From positions 2,046,001 through 2,110,000 of the forward strand of contig NC_088940.1 of assembly GCF_033473495.1 (NCBI RefSeq): 64,000 nucleotides of DNA, read 5' to 3'. This stretch comes from Cercospora beticola. Taxonomy: Eukaryota > Ascomycota > Dothideomycetes > Mycosphaerellales > Mycosphaerellaceae. Made by a program: the position numbers and the translations under genes. Under the pieces are notes generated by a model that worked only from the letters and a program-made list of their open reading frames with translations, did no database searches and was not told the DNA's origin. Positions 10,426 through 20,022 of this stretch are shown in pieces. The number at the start of each line of letters is the position of its first letter. Position 1 is the stretch's first letter.

Positions 10426-11223
10426 ATGGGAGACGAAACCAATCTGGATGTGATCAGGACCTTGAACACTCAACATGACAAGGTGCACGGCAAAATCTCA
10501 GCGATCGAATCAAAGATAGCGCAGCTGGAAGAGAAACGAAAGCAGCTGGAACTCACCCGAGATATGCTGCGAAAGAATATTCGGAAATGGCATCGTCGTC
10601 GACCTTTTGCGCCGTTCCTCCGACTGCCTCTCGAGATTCGGGAAATGATCTATGCCTGCTATGTTGAAATCGGCTTGTCTTTCCATGTAGCCTACAACAT
10701 GAAGATGGCTTTGGTTTCCAAGCCAATACGAGAAGAATTTCTATCTTGGCTTGGCTGGAACCGGCCATTGTTCTGGGTTGATATTTGCCCAGTCATACAG
10801 AACGCGTACAGATGGCACGGGCAAAGTCGATATGCAGAGCAGAGAGGTTGGAGTAGGGTGCCGACACAGATGCTCAGACGCGTACGAATGATCGATATTG
10901 GAAATGGACCTCCCCAGGGCATCTCCACGTTGTTAGTGGCGAGCGGCGAGATGAGGTTGAATCGGCCACCGACCCCACCGGGCCGCCAAAAGGCCAAGGT
11001 TGAGATGCGTTGGGACGCATTCCAGCTTGTTGCTGCAATGATAGCCAAAGAAGGTACGGGTCTGAAGAGATCGCACTTGATGTGGATTTCTGCTGCGTCG
11101 AGGGGGGAGCAGAGTTTGGCAGATCTCGAGGCAGAGATGCAGTATGAGATAGACAATGGCCCGCGTGTCAGGACGGCTATGGACGGTCTCTTCGAAAGGC
11201 ATGCACCGCGGCTATGTCTCTGA
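10426..11223 (+). CDS. Tandem family copy 4: coiled-coil / 2EXR-like protein
   Basis: 265 residues, intact, starting at ATG 10426. The open frame reaches further upstream, but the family N-terminus (MGDETNLDVIRTLN) matches copies 1 and 2 at this Met. Residues 20-60 form a charged coiled coil, followed by FLRLPLEIREMIYACY, KPIREEFLSWLGWNRPL, a RVRMIDI strand, VASGEMRLNRPP and KEGTGLKRSHLMWI. The last 20 residues differ from copies 1 and 2, which end near FSDC. Function unknown. Confidence 0.75.
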   Translation: MGDETNLDVIRTLNTQHDKVHGKISAIESKIAQLEEKRKQLELTRDMLRKNIRKWHRRRPFAPFLRLPLEIREMIYACYVEIGLSFHVAYNMKMALVSKPIREEFLSWLGWNRPLFWVDICPVIQNAYRWHGQSRYAEQRGWSRVPTQMLRRVRMIDIGNGPPQGISTLLVASGEMRLNRPPTPPGRQKAKVEMRWDAFQLVAAMIAKEGTGLKRSHLMWISAASRGEQSLADLEAEMQYEIDNGPRVRTAMDGLFERHAPRLCL

Positions 11224-11229
11224 CCCGCC

Positions 11230-11287
11230 ATTACATCACGCCACCGAGATGTCGGGAACACAGACAGCGCTGCAGCCTAAGTTCGTG
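11230..11287 (+). repeat. Array intergenic module (copy 4/5)
   Basis: Element A at 11230-11250 (20/21 to 8094-8114), then element B CAGCCTAAGTTCGTG at 11273-11287. The module begins 7 bp after the copy 4 stop. Confidence 0.75.
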
Positions 11288-11322
11288 TTACCATACGCGC
11301 CAGGCTCCCTCGACCAAGTATC

Positions 11323-11328
11323 TTATAA
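11323..11328 (+). promoter_or_regulatory. TATA-like TTATAA before copy 5
   Basis: TTATAA within an AT-rich island, 49 bp upstream of the copy 5 ATG. Position and order match the element before copy 4. Confidence 0.4.
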
Positions 11329-11376
11329 TAAGACTGTGATCCGCCTTCAATCTTTCGTCGCACACGTACGCACAAC

Positions 11377-12231
11377 ATGGCGGACAGGTCCAGTTTGGAA
11401 CTGGTCCGAGACTGGCAGGCAGAACGCGATACAATCGACGATGAGCTGGTAGTCGTCAATGCACAAGCCACAACCATACTACAGAAGCAAAAGCAACTTG
11501 AAAGACGTCAAAGTCGACTACGATGTACTATCGAATACTGGAATACCACGCGACCCTTCAAGCACTTCCTCCGGCTCCTTGTCGAAATTCGGGAAATGAT
11601 CTACAATCGCTACATCGAACGCATACATTCCCACGGCAAGTACATCTCTGTCGACCGGAACGTCTTCTTCCCGGACGAGTACGCCAAGAGCATCGCCCTA
11701 GTCTCCAAGCAAGTGCGCGAAGAATATCTCAACTGGCTTGGCTTGAATCGACCGCTGGACTTGATGATGTTACTTCGAGTCATTCTTCGCCGCCAGTTCA
11801 CTCGAAGCAAGAGAGCAGCTTGGGACAGGCTGCCAGCACAGATGATTGATCGAGTGCGGATTGTTGACATACAAGCTGGAACTAGATGTTATGTGAAATA
11901 CAGGTTACAAGTGGCCAGGGCCGAATTGACGATGCTTGAGGACCACAGAAGGCCCGGGAAAATTGACCCCTCCGACGTTCATTGGGGAAGAGTGCGGCTT
12001 GTCGCTGAGATCATCATCGGCGAAGGTGGAAAGCTGAAGAAAAAGCATTTGGAGTTATTGATTGATGCCTTGAAAGATAATGACGATATAATTGATTCGC
12101 AAGCATGGTTGAACCAGGCACTGGAAAGAGGTGAAGCGGCGAAGAAGTTGAGAACAGGCAAAGGAAGGAAGAAATTGCCTGATTCTTTCCCAGGCTCGGA
12201 TGCCTGGTGGCTCGAGAAATGGGGCAGGTAG
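11377..12231 (+). CDS. Tandem family copy 5: coiled-coil / 2EXR-like protein
   Basis: 284 residues, intact. It has the N-terminal coiled coil (residues 15-55), then FLRLLVEIREMIYNRY, KQVREEYLNWLGLNRPL, a RVRIVDIQAG strand and a GEGGKLKKKHLELL block. The C-terminus is more basic (AKKLRTGKGRKKL) than in the other copies. It has a slightly longer linker between the 2EXR-like motif and the KQVREEY block. It is the last copy; the next gene is unrelated and convergent. Function unknown. Confidence 0.75.
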   Translation: MADRSSLELVRDWQAERDTIDDELVVVNAQATTILQKQKQLERRQSRLRCTIEYWNTTRPFKHFLRLLVEIREMIYNRYIERIHSHGKYISVDRNVFFPDEYAKSIALVSKQVREEYLNWLGLNRPLDLMMLLRVILRRQFTRSKRAAWDRLPAQMIDRVRIVDIQAGTRCYVKYRLQVARAELTMLEDHRRPGKIDPSDVHWGRVRLVAEIIIGEGGKLKKKHLELLIDALKDNDDIIDSQAWLNQALERGEAAKKLRTGKGRKKLPDSFPGSDAWWLEKWGR

Positions 12232-12755
12232 TGACGATTTGGTATTTGGAGCGACGAGTGGAGCAAAGCCCAAGAGCAGTGCGTGTTGGGGGCAAGTTTT
12301 CTGTTGCGACGAAGTTGGTCAGTGGCCGAAATAGTCGCACAACGCACAATCAGCGTTCCAGAATCGTAGAATTCAGAATGTAAAACTTCAGCAGCATCAG
12401 TATCAGCTACCATCTCCTCTCTCCATCTCCCCCAGATCGATAACCGGCAGATCACTCAATCTTTGCCATCCCATATGGCCTTGGGACGAGGCAATGATGT
12501 GTGATTAGGTTTTCCCGACGTCGTCAGCGCACGGGATCCTACGTGTTTGAGGGGAATGGGCAGTGGTACTTGTTTTGAATTCCGTGTCTTATGCTTACAG
12601 CCCGATACGCCAGCGATACGTGGTGCAAATTTGCGCACACATTGTGCGTTCGATATCTCGGCCCTGGCCAAGCCTCGCGGGCATACGTGGCGACGAACTG
12701 TCAATCAGCATGTAGCCATGCCTCCTCATCCATATCTTGATACCCAGGCCTCTAA
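12232..12755. other. Intergenic between convergent genes
   Basis: 524 bp holding two 3' ends. Nothing else recognised. Confidence 0.5.
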
Positions 12756-13952
12756 TCACCGTCTGACCAATCGGTTCTCACTCGAAACCTTAGGCAAGTC
12801 CTCCCACATGAGCTTGCCCTTGGTGACAGCCTTGTCCGTCGCCGTCGAGATTCCAGTCTTGTTAAGCTTGGTCACGAAACGCCGACCGTCCACCTTCTGC
12901 GCAGGTAGTGCGAAGCGAGGACCGGCCCAGTGATACGACGGGTCAACCATGAGCGGCGGGTTCTTCTGCTGCTTGCGTGGCTGGCGGCATCCACGGGTGA
13001 TAACTGGATCGGGCTGGAAGGTACGACGACTGATCGGCTTGGACGTGTTGTAGTTTCCATCAACTTCATCGTCGTCAGTTACCTTGACACCGAAGGCGCT
13101 CTTGGAGTGTTGACGCTGCGACTGTTTTGCAGATTCATTGCCGTAGACGACACCTTCCACAACCTCTTCTAGGTCATCGAGCAGATCTTCGACCTTGGCA
13201 TGTGATCGTTCCTGGTCACGGTCGATGGCATCCAATGTGCTATCGGTGTCGGTCGAGCTCTCAGCATCACGTTCATAGCCAGTGTCTTCAGAAGACTCGA
13301 TATCGCCGTCCCAAAATGTCAAGCCTGTGCGCGTGACCGTTGCTGATGATGCCGATGGCAGACTGCGAACCAGGTCCGGGACACTGTCAAGAGAAGAGTC
13401 CAAATCCTCCTTCCAAGCTTCGCGTGCGCGGAGCAGGTTGCCCACGCTGTCACCACCGAGCTGTGAGACAATGGCACGAAGGTCAACTTTCTGGAGACTT
13501 GCTTCCGGCAGCCAATGCATGTCACCAATGAGCACATCTGGGACGTGAGAGGAGTCCACTTGACTGGCGACAAAGGCGAAGATCTCGGCGCCTCTGATCG
13601 GCGAGACTGTGCCAACAGTGCAAAGGACCGTCATATTTTCGACCTCAATAGGGCCGAGCATGGAGGTAATTGCATCTTCTGTGAGAGACTTCAGAGATAT
13701 GTCTGCATCCTCATCAGCAGCAAACGGCTGAAGGTCGACGTAGTGGGTCGGAAAATGGGTGACGGCCAGAGATGGGGAAGCAGTCAGGTCGAAATCATTC
13801 TGTACAAGGATTTCGTTGTCTTCGTTGTGTACGAGAATCGCGATTGTGACTATGCCCGAAGTGAAGGCGGGGTCTCCTTTCGCCGCCGCGATGTTCTGGG
13901 CGATTTGATGTGGTGTACTTGCGACGGTAGCGACGGTGTCTTGTGGAGCCAT
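12756..13952 (-). CDS. Hypothetical protein with acidic central region
   Basis: 398 residues if translation starts at ATG 13952 (MAPQDTVATV). The open frame extends to 14174, but the upstream part is Cys/Trp-rich and looks like leader sequence. The N-terminal ~170 residues look folded, with beta-rich hydrophobic stretches (TIAILVHNEDNEILVQNDF). The middle is very acidic (repeated Asp/Glu/Ser) and the C-terminus is basic. No family was recognised, and there is no signal peptide or membrane span. Confidence 0.7.
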   Translation of the reverse strand: MAPQDTVATVASTPHQIAQNIAAAKGDPAFTSGIVTIAILVHNEDNEILVQNDFDLTASPSLAVTHFPTHYVDLQPFAADEDADISLKSLTEDAITSMLGPIEVENMTVLCTVGTVSPIRGAEIFAFVASQVDSSHVPDVLIGDMHWLPEASLQKVDLRAIVSQLGGDSVGNLLRAREAWKEDLDSSLDSVPDLVRSLPSASSATVTRTGLTFWDGDIESSEDTGYERDAESSTDTDSTLDAIDRDQERSHAKVEDLLDDLEEVVEGVVYGNESAKQSQRQHSKSAFGVKVTDDDEVDGNYNTSKPISRRTFQPDPVITRGCRQPRKQQKNPPLMVDPSYHWAGPRFALPAQKVDGRRFVTKLNKTGISTATDKAVTKGKLMWEDLPKVSSENRLVRR

Positions 13953-14350
13953 AACAGGCGTCTTGGTCTTTTGTATCTTTTGATACTGAGTCGGTGCCGA
14001 TGGAGGGTAGAAGTCAGACAGCAGGCAGCAAGTCTTCAAAAGTGAAGGCGAGATGCCCGTGTTTGGCAAGAACGCGCGCCGTTTGCTCCAATGCATCGCG
14101 CACGCATCCACCAGCCATGTTACACAACACCACCTCACTGCAAGCACCCGGCCCTCTTGCACATGGTGGATCACGTCGAGTATGTCTCACCGCCGGCAGA
14201 TAACTGCAGGTGCGAGATCTTCCTCAATGGAGCAAACAACACGACTGAGACATGCTGCCTGCGGTGGGAAGATATAACATGGCAAACGTCTGCCGCGGTG
14301 ACTGTGCAGGTGCCGCAACGCTCGAACCTTGACCCTGCATCTTCGCGAGA
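13953..14350. other. Intergenic, divergent promoter region
   Basis: 398 bp between two divergent hypothetical genes. No distinct site recognised. Confidence 0.4.
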
Positions 14351-15142
14351 ATGAAGTTTCGAGCTCTGTTGGCGCGCTCCTTTCCGCGTACATCGACGAA
14401 GCTAAAAGCTCCGAGAGGTGTGCGCAATAGCGACACAAGCCAAACCTCAACCTCTGACGGCACATATTCGTACTACACCATTGGAACGGGCAGTGAGACT
14501 GATGAGTTACCAGACAGCCTCCAGCGACCACTCCATTACCAAAGCGACACTGCCGCGCCCACGATGCTCAACACCACAGCAGCAAGGAGAGCATCGGCTC
14601 CGTTCGGCAGCCACGAAACCCCAGCTCAAGAGATTGCGCGCCTAAGAGCCATCAACTTCGACCTCGCCCAACAATTGGAGAAGGCAGAGCAAGACCTCGA
14701 ACGCAGAAACGCGTCCATGGCAGAGATGGAGGTGGATCTAGTGCGACTGTTCGAGAAATCCAAGAAACAAGAGGCCAAGCAAGAAAAGTTGGAAGCTGAG
14801 AACGAGAGGCTCCAAGAAGAAGTGGGAGCTGAGAACGAGCGGCTTCGCGCCCAGGTCAAGCGACTCAGTACCAGCAAATGGACGCCATGGCGCGGCCTGA
14901 AGAAGCGTCTGGTGGAAGCCGCAGAGACTCTCAAAGTCGCCGAGAATCAGATTGCTGGGATGAAATACATCATCAAAGATCTGACTAGGGAGCGCAACGA
15001 CCTTCGCAACAATCTCGACAAGGCGGTGTCAGAACTGCATGATTTGCAGATGAGGAGTGTTGGTAGGCGTGGAAGTCGGACGGATAGTGGGATGCACCGC
15101 CACTCATCGGTTCATTCCAGCTTTGGAGGTGGATTCATCTAG
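14351..15142 (+). CDS. Hypothetical coiled-coil protein
   Basis: 263 residues, one exon. The first 95 residues are Ser/Thr-rich and probably disordered. Residues about 97-235 form a long coiled coil (EIARLRAINFDLAQQLEKAE and further heptads), broken once by a Trp/Pro segment (STSKWTPWRGL). The tail is Gly/Ser/His-rich. No catalytic motif. It is convergent with the dynactin subunit gene, with a tandem repeat between them. Confidence 0.75.
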   Translation: MKFRALLARSFPRTSTKLKAPRGVRNSDTSQTSTSDGTYSYYTIGTGSETDELPDSLQRPLHYQSDTAAPTMLNTTAARRASAPFGSHETPAQEIARLRAINFDLAQQLEKAEQDLERRNASMAEMEVDLVRLFEKSKKQEAKQEKLEAENERLQEEVGAENERLRAQVKRLSTSKWTPWRGLKKRLVEAAETLKVAENQIAGMKYIIKDLTRERNDLRNNLDKAVSELHDLQMRSVGRRGSRTDSGMHRHSSVHSSFGGGFI

Positions 15143-15178
15143 AAGGATTGTGTTTGGGTGTGCATGGCGTTGCATGGT

Positions 15179-15306
15179 TGACACAGCGACCGAGAACTTG
15201 ACAGCCTGTGGACAGTGGATATGGTACCGCGTTGGCTTGGTGTGGCTGATACAGCGACCGAGAAGTTGACAGCCTGTAATCAATGGATATGGTGCGGCAT
15301 TTGGCC
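15179..15306 (+). repeat. 68-bp tandem duplication between convergent genes
   Basis: Unit 1 (15179-15246) and unit 2 (15247-15306, incomplete) share TGAYACAGCGACCGAGAA, then TTGACAGCCTGT and ATGGATATGGT in the same order with a period of 68 bp. It is non-coding and lies in the 170 bp between two stop codons. Confidence 0.75.
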
Positions 15307-15312
15307 TCCTCC

Positions 15313-15936
15313 TCATTGCATCCCTTCCTCTCTCTTCTTTGCAGCCTCTCTCCTCCGAACCAGGATCTCACAATCTCTGAGTCTTTCTTCCCAGTCTGTC
15401 CATTTTTCACCCATATCCAGCACTCCGACCTTGTACCAATTCTCCAGCAATCTTGTGCTCCTCAATCTCAGCTCCGCGAAATCCCTTGCCTGCTCAATCT
15501 GCTTCGCTTCAATCCTCTCAAGACGCGGCTCCAGCCCAATCGACTTGACCAATGGTGCCGATTCTGGAATCGTGCTATTGTCCTGCAACGTCTGCAACTG
15601 AGCCGAAGTCGTCTTGTACAGTGACTCGTGGGCAAGAATCAATTGTGCCAACGCGGCGGGATGAAGTGTACTCGGTACAGCTTTCTCGTCTGCTGGACGG
15701 AACAGCTCAGGATACTGCTTGTGGATCTGTAGAACATCTGCAACGGCATGAGATTTTGTGGAGAGCGCCTTCAACGTCCGCTCGAGGTGTCGTAGACGCG
15801 CCGCGGCTGATGCTGTCGGCTTTGGCTGCTCATCGTGCGTCTGTGGGCTGTCGCCGTTTATCGCATAGTCGATGCACTGCAGTCGCTGCTCCAGCATGGA
15901 CAGCGTGTCCGACACCGTCTCGCTTGTCGCAGCCAT
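15313..15936 (-). CDS. ro-10: Dynactin p24 subunit / nuclear distribution protein RO-10
   Basis: 207 residues, one exon. It resembles the fungal RO-10 family (dynactin subunit 3, p22/p24), part of the dynactin shoulder that supports dynein-driven nuclear movement in hyphae. Visible features are an N-terminal helix (LSMLEQRLQCIDYAI), the segment RLRHLERTLKALSTKSHAVADVLQIHKQYPELF, and a C-terminal coiled coil ending in WTDWEERLRDCEILVRRREAAKKR. The length suits the family. Assignment is from overall pattern, since the family has no catalytic motif. Confidence 0.75.
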   Translation of the reverse strand: MAATSETVSDTLSMLEQRLQCIDYAINGDSPQTHDEQPKPTASAAARLRHLERTLKALSTKSHAVADVLQIHKQYPELFRPADEKAVPSTLHPAALAQLILAHESLYKTTSAQLQTLQDNSTIPESAPLVKSIGLEPRLERIEAKQIEQARDFAELRLRSTRLLENWYKVGVLDMGEKWTDWEERLRDCEILVRRREAAKKREEGMQ

Positions 15937-16510
15937 CGTGTGCTGTCAGCTGTTTACATGTTTCTGCTGCAGTGTGGAGCAGGTGCTCGCAGCGAGGCAC
16001 GCGACTGAGGTGCTGAGATCCTTGGCGTCCAATGTCATCTGGCAACGCGCCAGTACGCCACGTTCCCAAACACATAATAATCTGTAATTGACGATACTCA
16101 ATATCAATGTGCTTCCCGTGTACGTTCTCCCAATGTTCCTATACTCCATACCTTCTTGATAGTCTCTCCAGAGAACACGTGTTTCGACATCATCGTCTCC
16201 AAATCTAGACCAGCGTCTCACTCAAGCCATCTAGACCTACACTGCCTCCACAACGAGTCAACAGCTCCGAAGCAAGTTCAAACAAAAAGCTAGAATACTC
16301 TCATCATCTTCCGTCACCGTTGATGACCACGATCTGTACGAAGAGAAGCTCCAAAGAAATGAAACCTTCAACGCGTTCACGATCATCAAGGCGTTCATAT
16401 CGCAGCACTACGTCTCACATCTAATGGTATGAAGCTGAAGCCGCTGCCTTCCCCAGCAGCATCAATACTGTATTCGTATACAAGACCCTTGTGCTGTCGA
16501 CCATGCTTCT
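15937..16510. other. Intergenic, 574 bp
   Basis: 5' side of ro-10 and 3' side of the transporter gene. Nothing recognised. Confidence 0.4.
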
Positions 16511-18293
16511 CTAATATTTGTATCTGAACAACGGCGACTTATCACCAAGTCTCGCAAGCTGCTCCTCGTTGTACTGCCGTCGCACATCTTCCTCGTCGAG
16601 CTTGTCTCTCGACTTGTTGATTCGCCAGTACGAGAGCTCGAGAACAACGACGCAGAAGAGGGTCGCAACGGCAAAGCCGAGACCGATGCCAAAGCCGGTT
16701 GGGTAGCCTGGCTTTTCGCTGTCGAGGAAGATGTACTAGAACTATTGTTAGTGTGATTGCTTCTGCTATGGGATCCATCCGACTTACCGAGCCTGCAATT
16801 CCACCAGTGTTGCCAAGACAGATGTTGAGTGCGATTCCCATAGCCCGTTTCGTATCGCCTGCCAGGTTGGAGGAGATCCATGCGGAACCTGCTGGGTTTG
16901 TGGGATATTGTCCGATGCAAATAAGCATGACAGCCAAGTAGCAAGGACCGATTTGGTTCACAATGTTCGGCGCGAGAGGAAGCAGAATGCAGAAGCCAAC
17001 CAGAGCGACGGCCATTTGACCGAAGATGAAGATCGCTCTCCATTGGTAATGATCGGAAGCCTTCGATAGGACGATCGCAGAAATAGCGCCGGCGACGTAT
17101 GGCGGAATGGTCATCAGTTGGGCATTTGCCGACGTGTAGCCCATCGACTTGGTAATGCTGGGCATCGTGAATTTGAGACCGTAGGCCAACATCGATGCGG
17201 TGAAGAGGATGAAGGCCTGCATATAAACCTTGTAGTCGAGAAGTAGGTCGCGGAGGTAGGTCCACTTGAACTTGTCGTCGTTCTCCATCGCAAATCGACC
17301 TCCTTCTTTGATGACTGTCTGAATTTCCAGGTATCGTTGCTCTTCCTGATTGAGCCACCGACCGGAGAGGGCTGGTGTATCTGGCATAATGAAGAAGCAA
17401 GCAACACCGATCAGGACTGTAGCAATGCCTTCGAGTATGAAAATCCATGCCCAGCCGGGCTTGCCTCCCACACCGTCCATTCTCGCGATGGCAAATGCAA
17501 GAAGGCCAGAGAAGGCACCGGAAAGTGCACTCGCGCAGTAGAAAAGGGCAAGTCGGGTTTGTACTTGACGTTGCGCGTACCATCTTGTGATCAGATAGAC
17601 GGCACCAGCTAGAACTAGAATCAGTGGTGCACAACCATGCAAGAGGCAGCGCAATTACGTACGGAAGAATCCAGCCTCTGCAATACCAAGGAATACTCGG
17701 ACAACCATAAGACCAGCGAAGTTCGTGATTAATCCGGTGAAGGTCATAACGATACCCCATGCGAGCACCAGGATCCCAATGTATGTCGATGGTCTCTTGA
17801 ACTTCTTCAGAATGATATTTGACGGTACCTCAAGCAAGATGTACGGTACAAAGAAGATAGAGAGAGCGATGTTGTACTGAATGCCGGTGAGGTTGAGATC
17901 GTCGGTCATCCCCCTGTTCAGAAAGTCAGATTTGAGGCGCAGACACGATGTCTCTGGAAGCTCTGCTCACTCAATCTCTGTGCAAAAGTCAGTTCAGTGC
18001 CGTTGAATGCGACATCTCAGCAGAGAAAGGGGAGACGAACTCGCGTTGCCAATGTTTGCCCTGTCGATATGTGCGGCCAAGTACAGCAGTGCGAGCACCG
18101 GCACCAGTCGGATGTCGATCTTCCGAATCATACTCTTCTTTTTATCCTCGGGGAAGTTCTCGTAGAAGTCTGCATCCTCTGCAGATAGGCCGATGTTGGC
18201 ATACTTGTTGACATTGTATTGCTCGATGATCTCGACCTTCTCGAGGTCCTTCTCATTGCTGGCCAGCGAGGCCTCGTCGTGTTCGCGACCCAT
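16511..18293 (-). CDS. MFS transporter, anion:cation symporter (Dal5/Tna1-like)
   Basis: Four exons: 18293-18037, 17913-17663, 17608-16788 and 16735-16511, giving 517 residues. All junction phases agree. The first donor (GTCTCC) is weak; the other two are GTACGT and GTAAGT. DRANIGNA (residues 77-84) after the first span, FFVPYILLEVPSN, the GIAEAGFFPGAVYLITRWY segment created by splicing, and PGWAWIFILEGI are hallmarks of the fungal ACS family for carboxylates and vitamins (allantoate, nicotinate, pantothenate). About 12 membrane spans. The start could instead be ATG 18356, adding 21 residues. Substrate unknown. Confidence 0.88.
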
Positions 18294-20022
18294 TATGTTG
18301 ACTGGGTTTGGCAAGATCCTGAGACCCTCAGGAGCAAGTCTCAGCACTGTGCTCATGCCATACTCATATAGTATCCGCCAAGGACCACGTGCAGAAACGT
18401 GCTGCCAATCTGACCCCAGAAGAGACGAACTTGCGGAGACCGGGGCGGGGAACCATGCCAACTTGATATGTGTGGATCGCGGAGAAGCATTGTGGAGGTT
18501 GGCGGGTGTAGCCAAAGCACTCGCGTGAACATGTGCCAAGTTGGCCAAGTGGTAGGTGTCTGCGGAAAAGGAGGGCGGAAAAGTAGGTTCCTTGCGGAAA
18601 TCGTGGCTCCATGGAAGTCAACCACTGAGAAGAACCTGTCTCGCGGAAAAGGTCCTTGCGTTATCCGCACATTAGTCAAGTCGCTCAAGCGGCAATCAGG
18701 TCGGTCGAGCAGTGTGATTCTTGCTTGGAGCACAAGCTGCACCTATCTTACTATGCGACTTCGTTGCTTTTCCACCGGCCCGATGCTTTCACGAACGTTG
18801 GATTTCGATGCCGGTCAGCTCTCCCTTGACACATATAAGCCCGAGGCTTTGGTCTTGCCAAGGTATGTCTTGTCTCCACGACACTTGAGCTGCGAGACCA
18901 ATGCAGTGCCGGGCATAGAGCCCCGGAATCTCGCCAGCTCCACGAACCAAGTCTCTACGATGCAGCCCATGGGGTGACATTTGCGCACAGAAACCTGCAG
19001 CACGTGGTCGGAGCAAGAACTATTTCTTTCCTTGATCTTGATCGCGAGGACACGCCAAGTCACACAAGCAGCACGTTGTAAGTAGTCAATCAAGTGTCCA
19101 ATCTGCAGCCTGGGCCACTCCAAAATTGCAGCCAGTATATCATGGTCCTTCTGTGCTTGAGGACCTCAAGTCAGATTGGCGATCCAGATCCTGAACGTTC
19201 AGCCTGCCGAGGTGGCGAACGTGTCTCGTCGATCTCGTGTCAGTTGTCTTCCGCGAGCTTGCGTCTCACTGTTACTGCTCCTTCAATGATGTGTCGTTGA
19301 GCGCTCAGGATACGGGATGTTCTCCACGTTGACGCACTTCGTGGCCGCGGAAATAGACCTCCTGCGTCTGTCGCCCACTTGGAAGAGCTACCGACACGAG
19401 GCTCCGGGCAGTGGATGCCACTACTTGTGAATCGAACGCATGACCGACAGCGTCGGTGGTCGTGACATGTTGTCCTGATGGATCCGACTTCGAGAAGAAG
19501 AAGACAGACGTGAAGTACAACGGCAGCTAGCGCTCATTTTGGCGATGCTTCTGAGTTTCGAATCGCTGATGAGGCATTATGGGTCCAGATGCCCTGGATG
19601 AGACGCTCAGAATGGAGGCCGAGACAACGGGATTATGGCATCTGTTTCTGAAGTTTGGGTTGTCCTTGGAGCAAGTAGCAGTAGAAAACGTATGAACTGT
19701 CAATTACGCGCATTACACCAGGATGGCTTTCGGCCCCCGTCCCCTTGGCATCCGCCGATGTCATCTGGCAACGCTGCGATGGCGTTTTCCCAACATCATC
19801 TTCACTGCCACCGCCCGCTCCGACAAATACCCAAACCCCCAAATCGTGGTCGCGCAAGACAGTCGCCCTGTCGTGAAGAGCGCTCGTGTCGCTCTGCCTA
19901 CCGAACGTCCCATGCGGTAGTCCTTGAATTTCCCGACGGGCGTCCGAACCTAGCAGAAGAAGAAAAGGACTCGGGTTCGCGCAACGGCGTCCTCACGGCA
20001 ACAGGCCCACCCGACCTCGACA
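18294..20022. other. Intergenic, 1.73 kb between divergent transporters
   Basis: Holds both promoters. Frames of up to 170 codons (18468-18977) have no recognisable domain and irregular composition. I see no gene. Confidence 0.45.

Noticed and set aside
16462..17760. 432-codon minus-strand frame overlapping the transporter
   Set aside because: It is a shadow frame: the transmembrane pattern and family motifs are in the other frame with clear introns.
18468..18977. 169-codon plus-strand frame between two transporters
   Set aside because: It overlaps the likely promoter of the MFS gene and has no family features.
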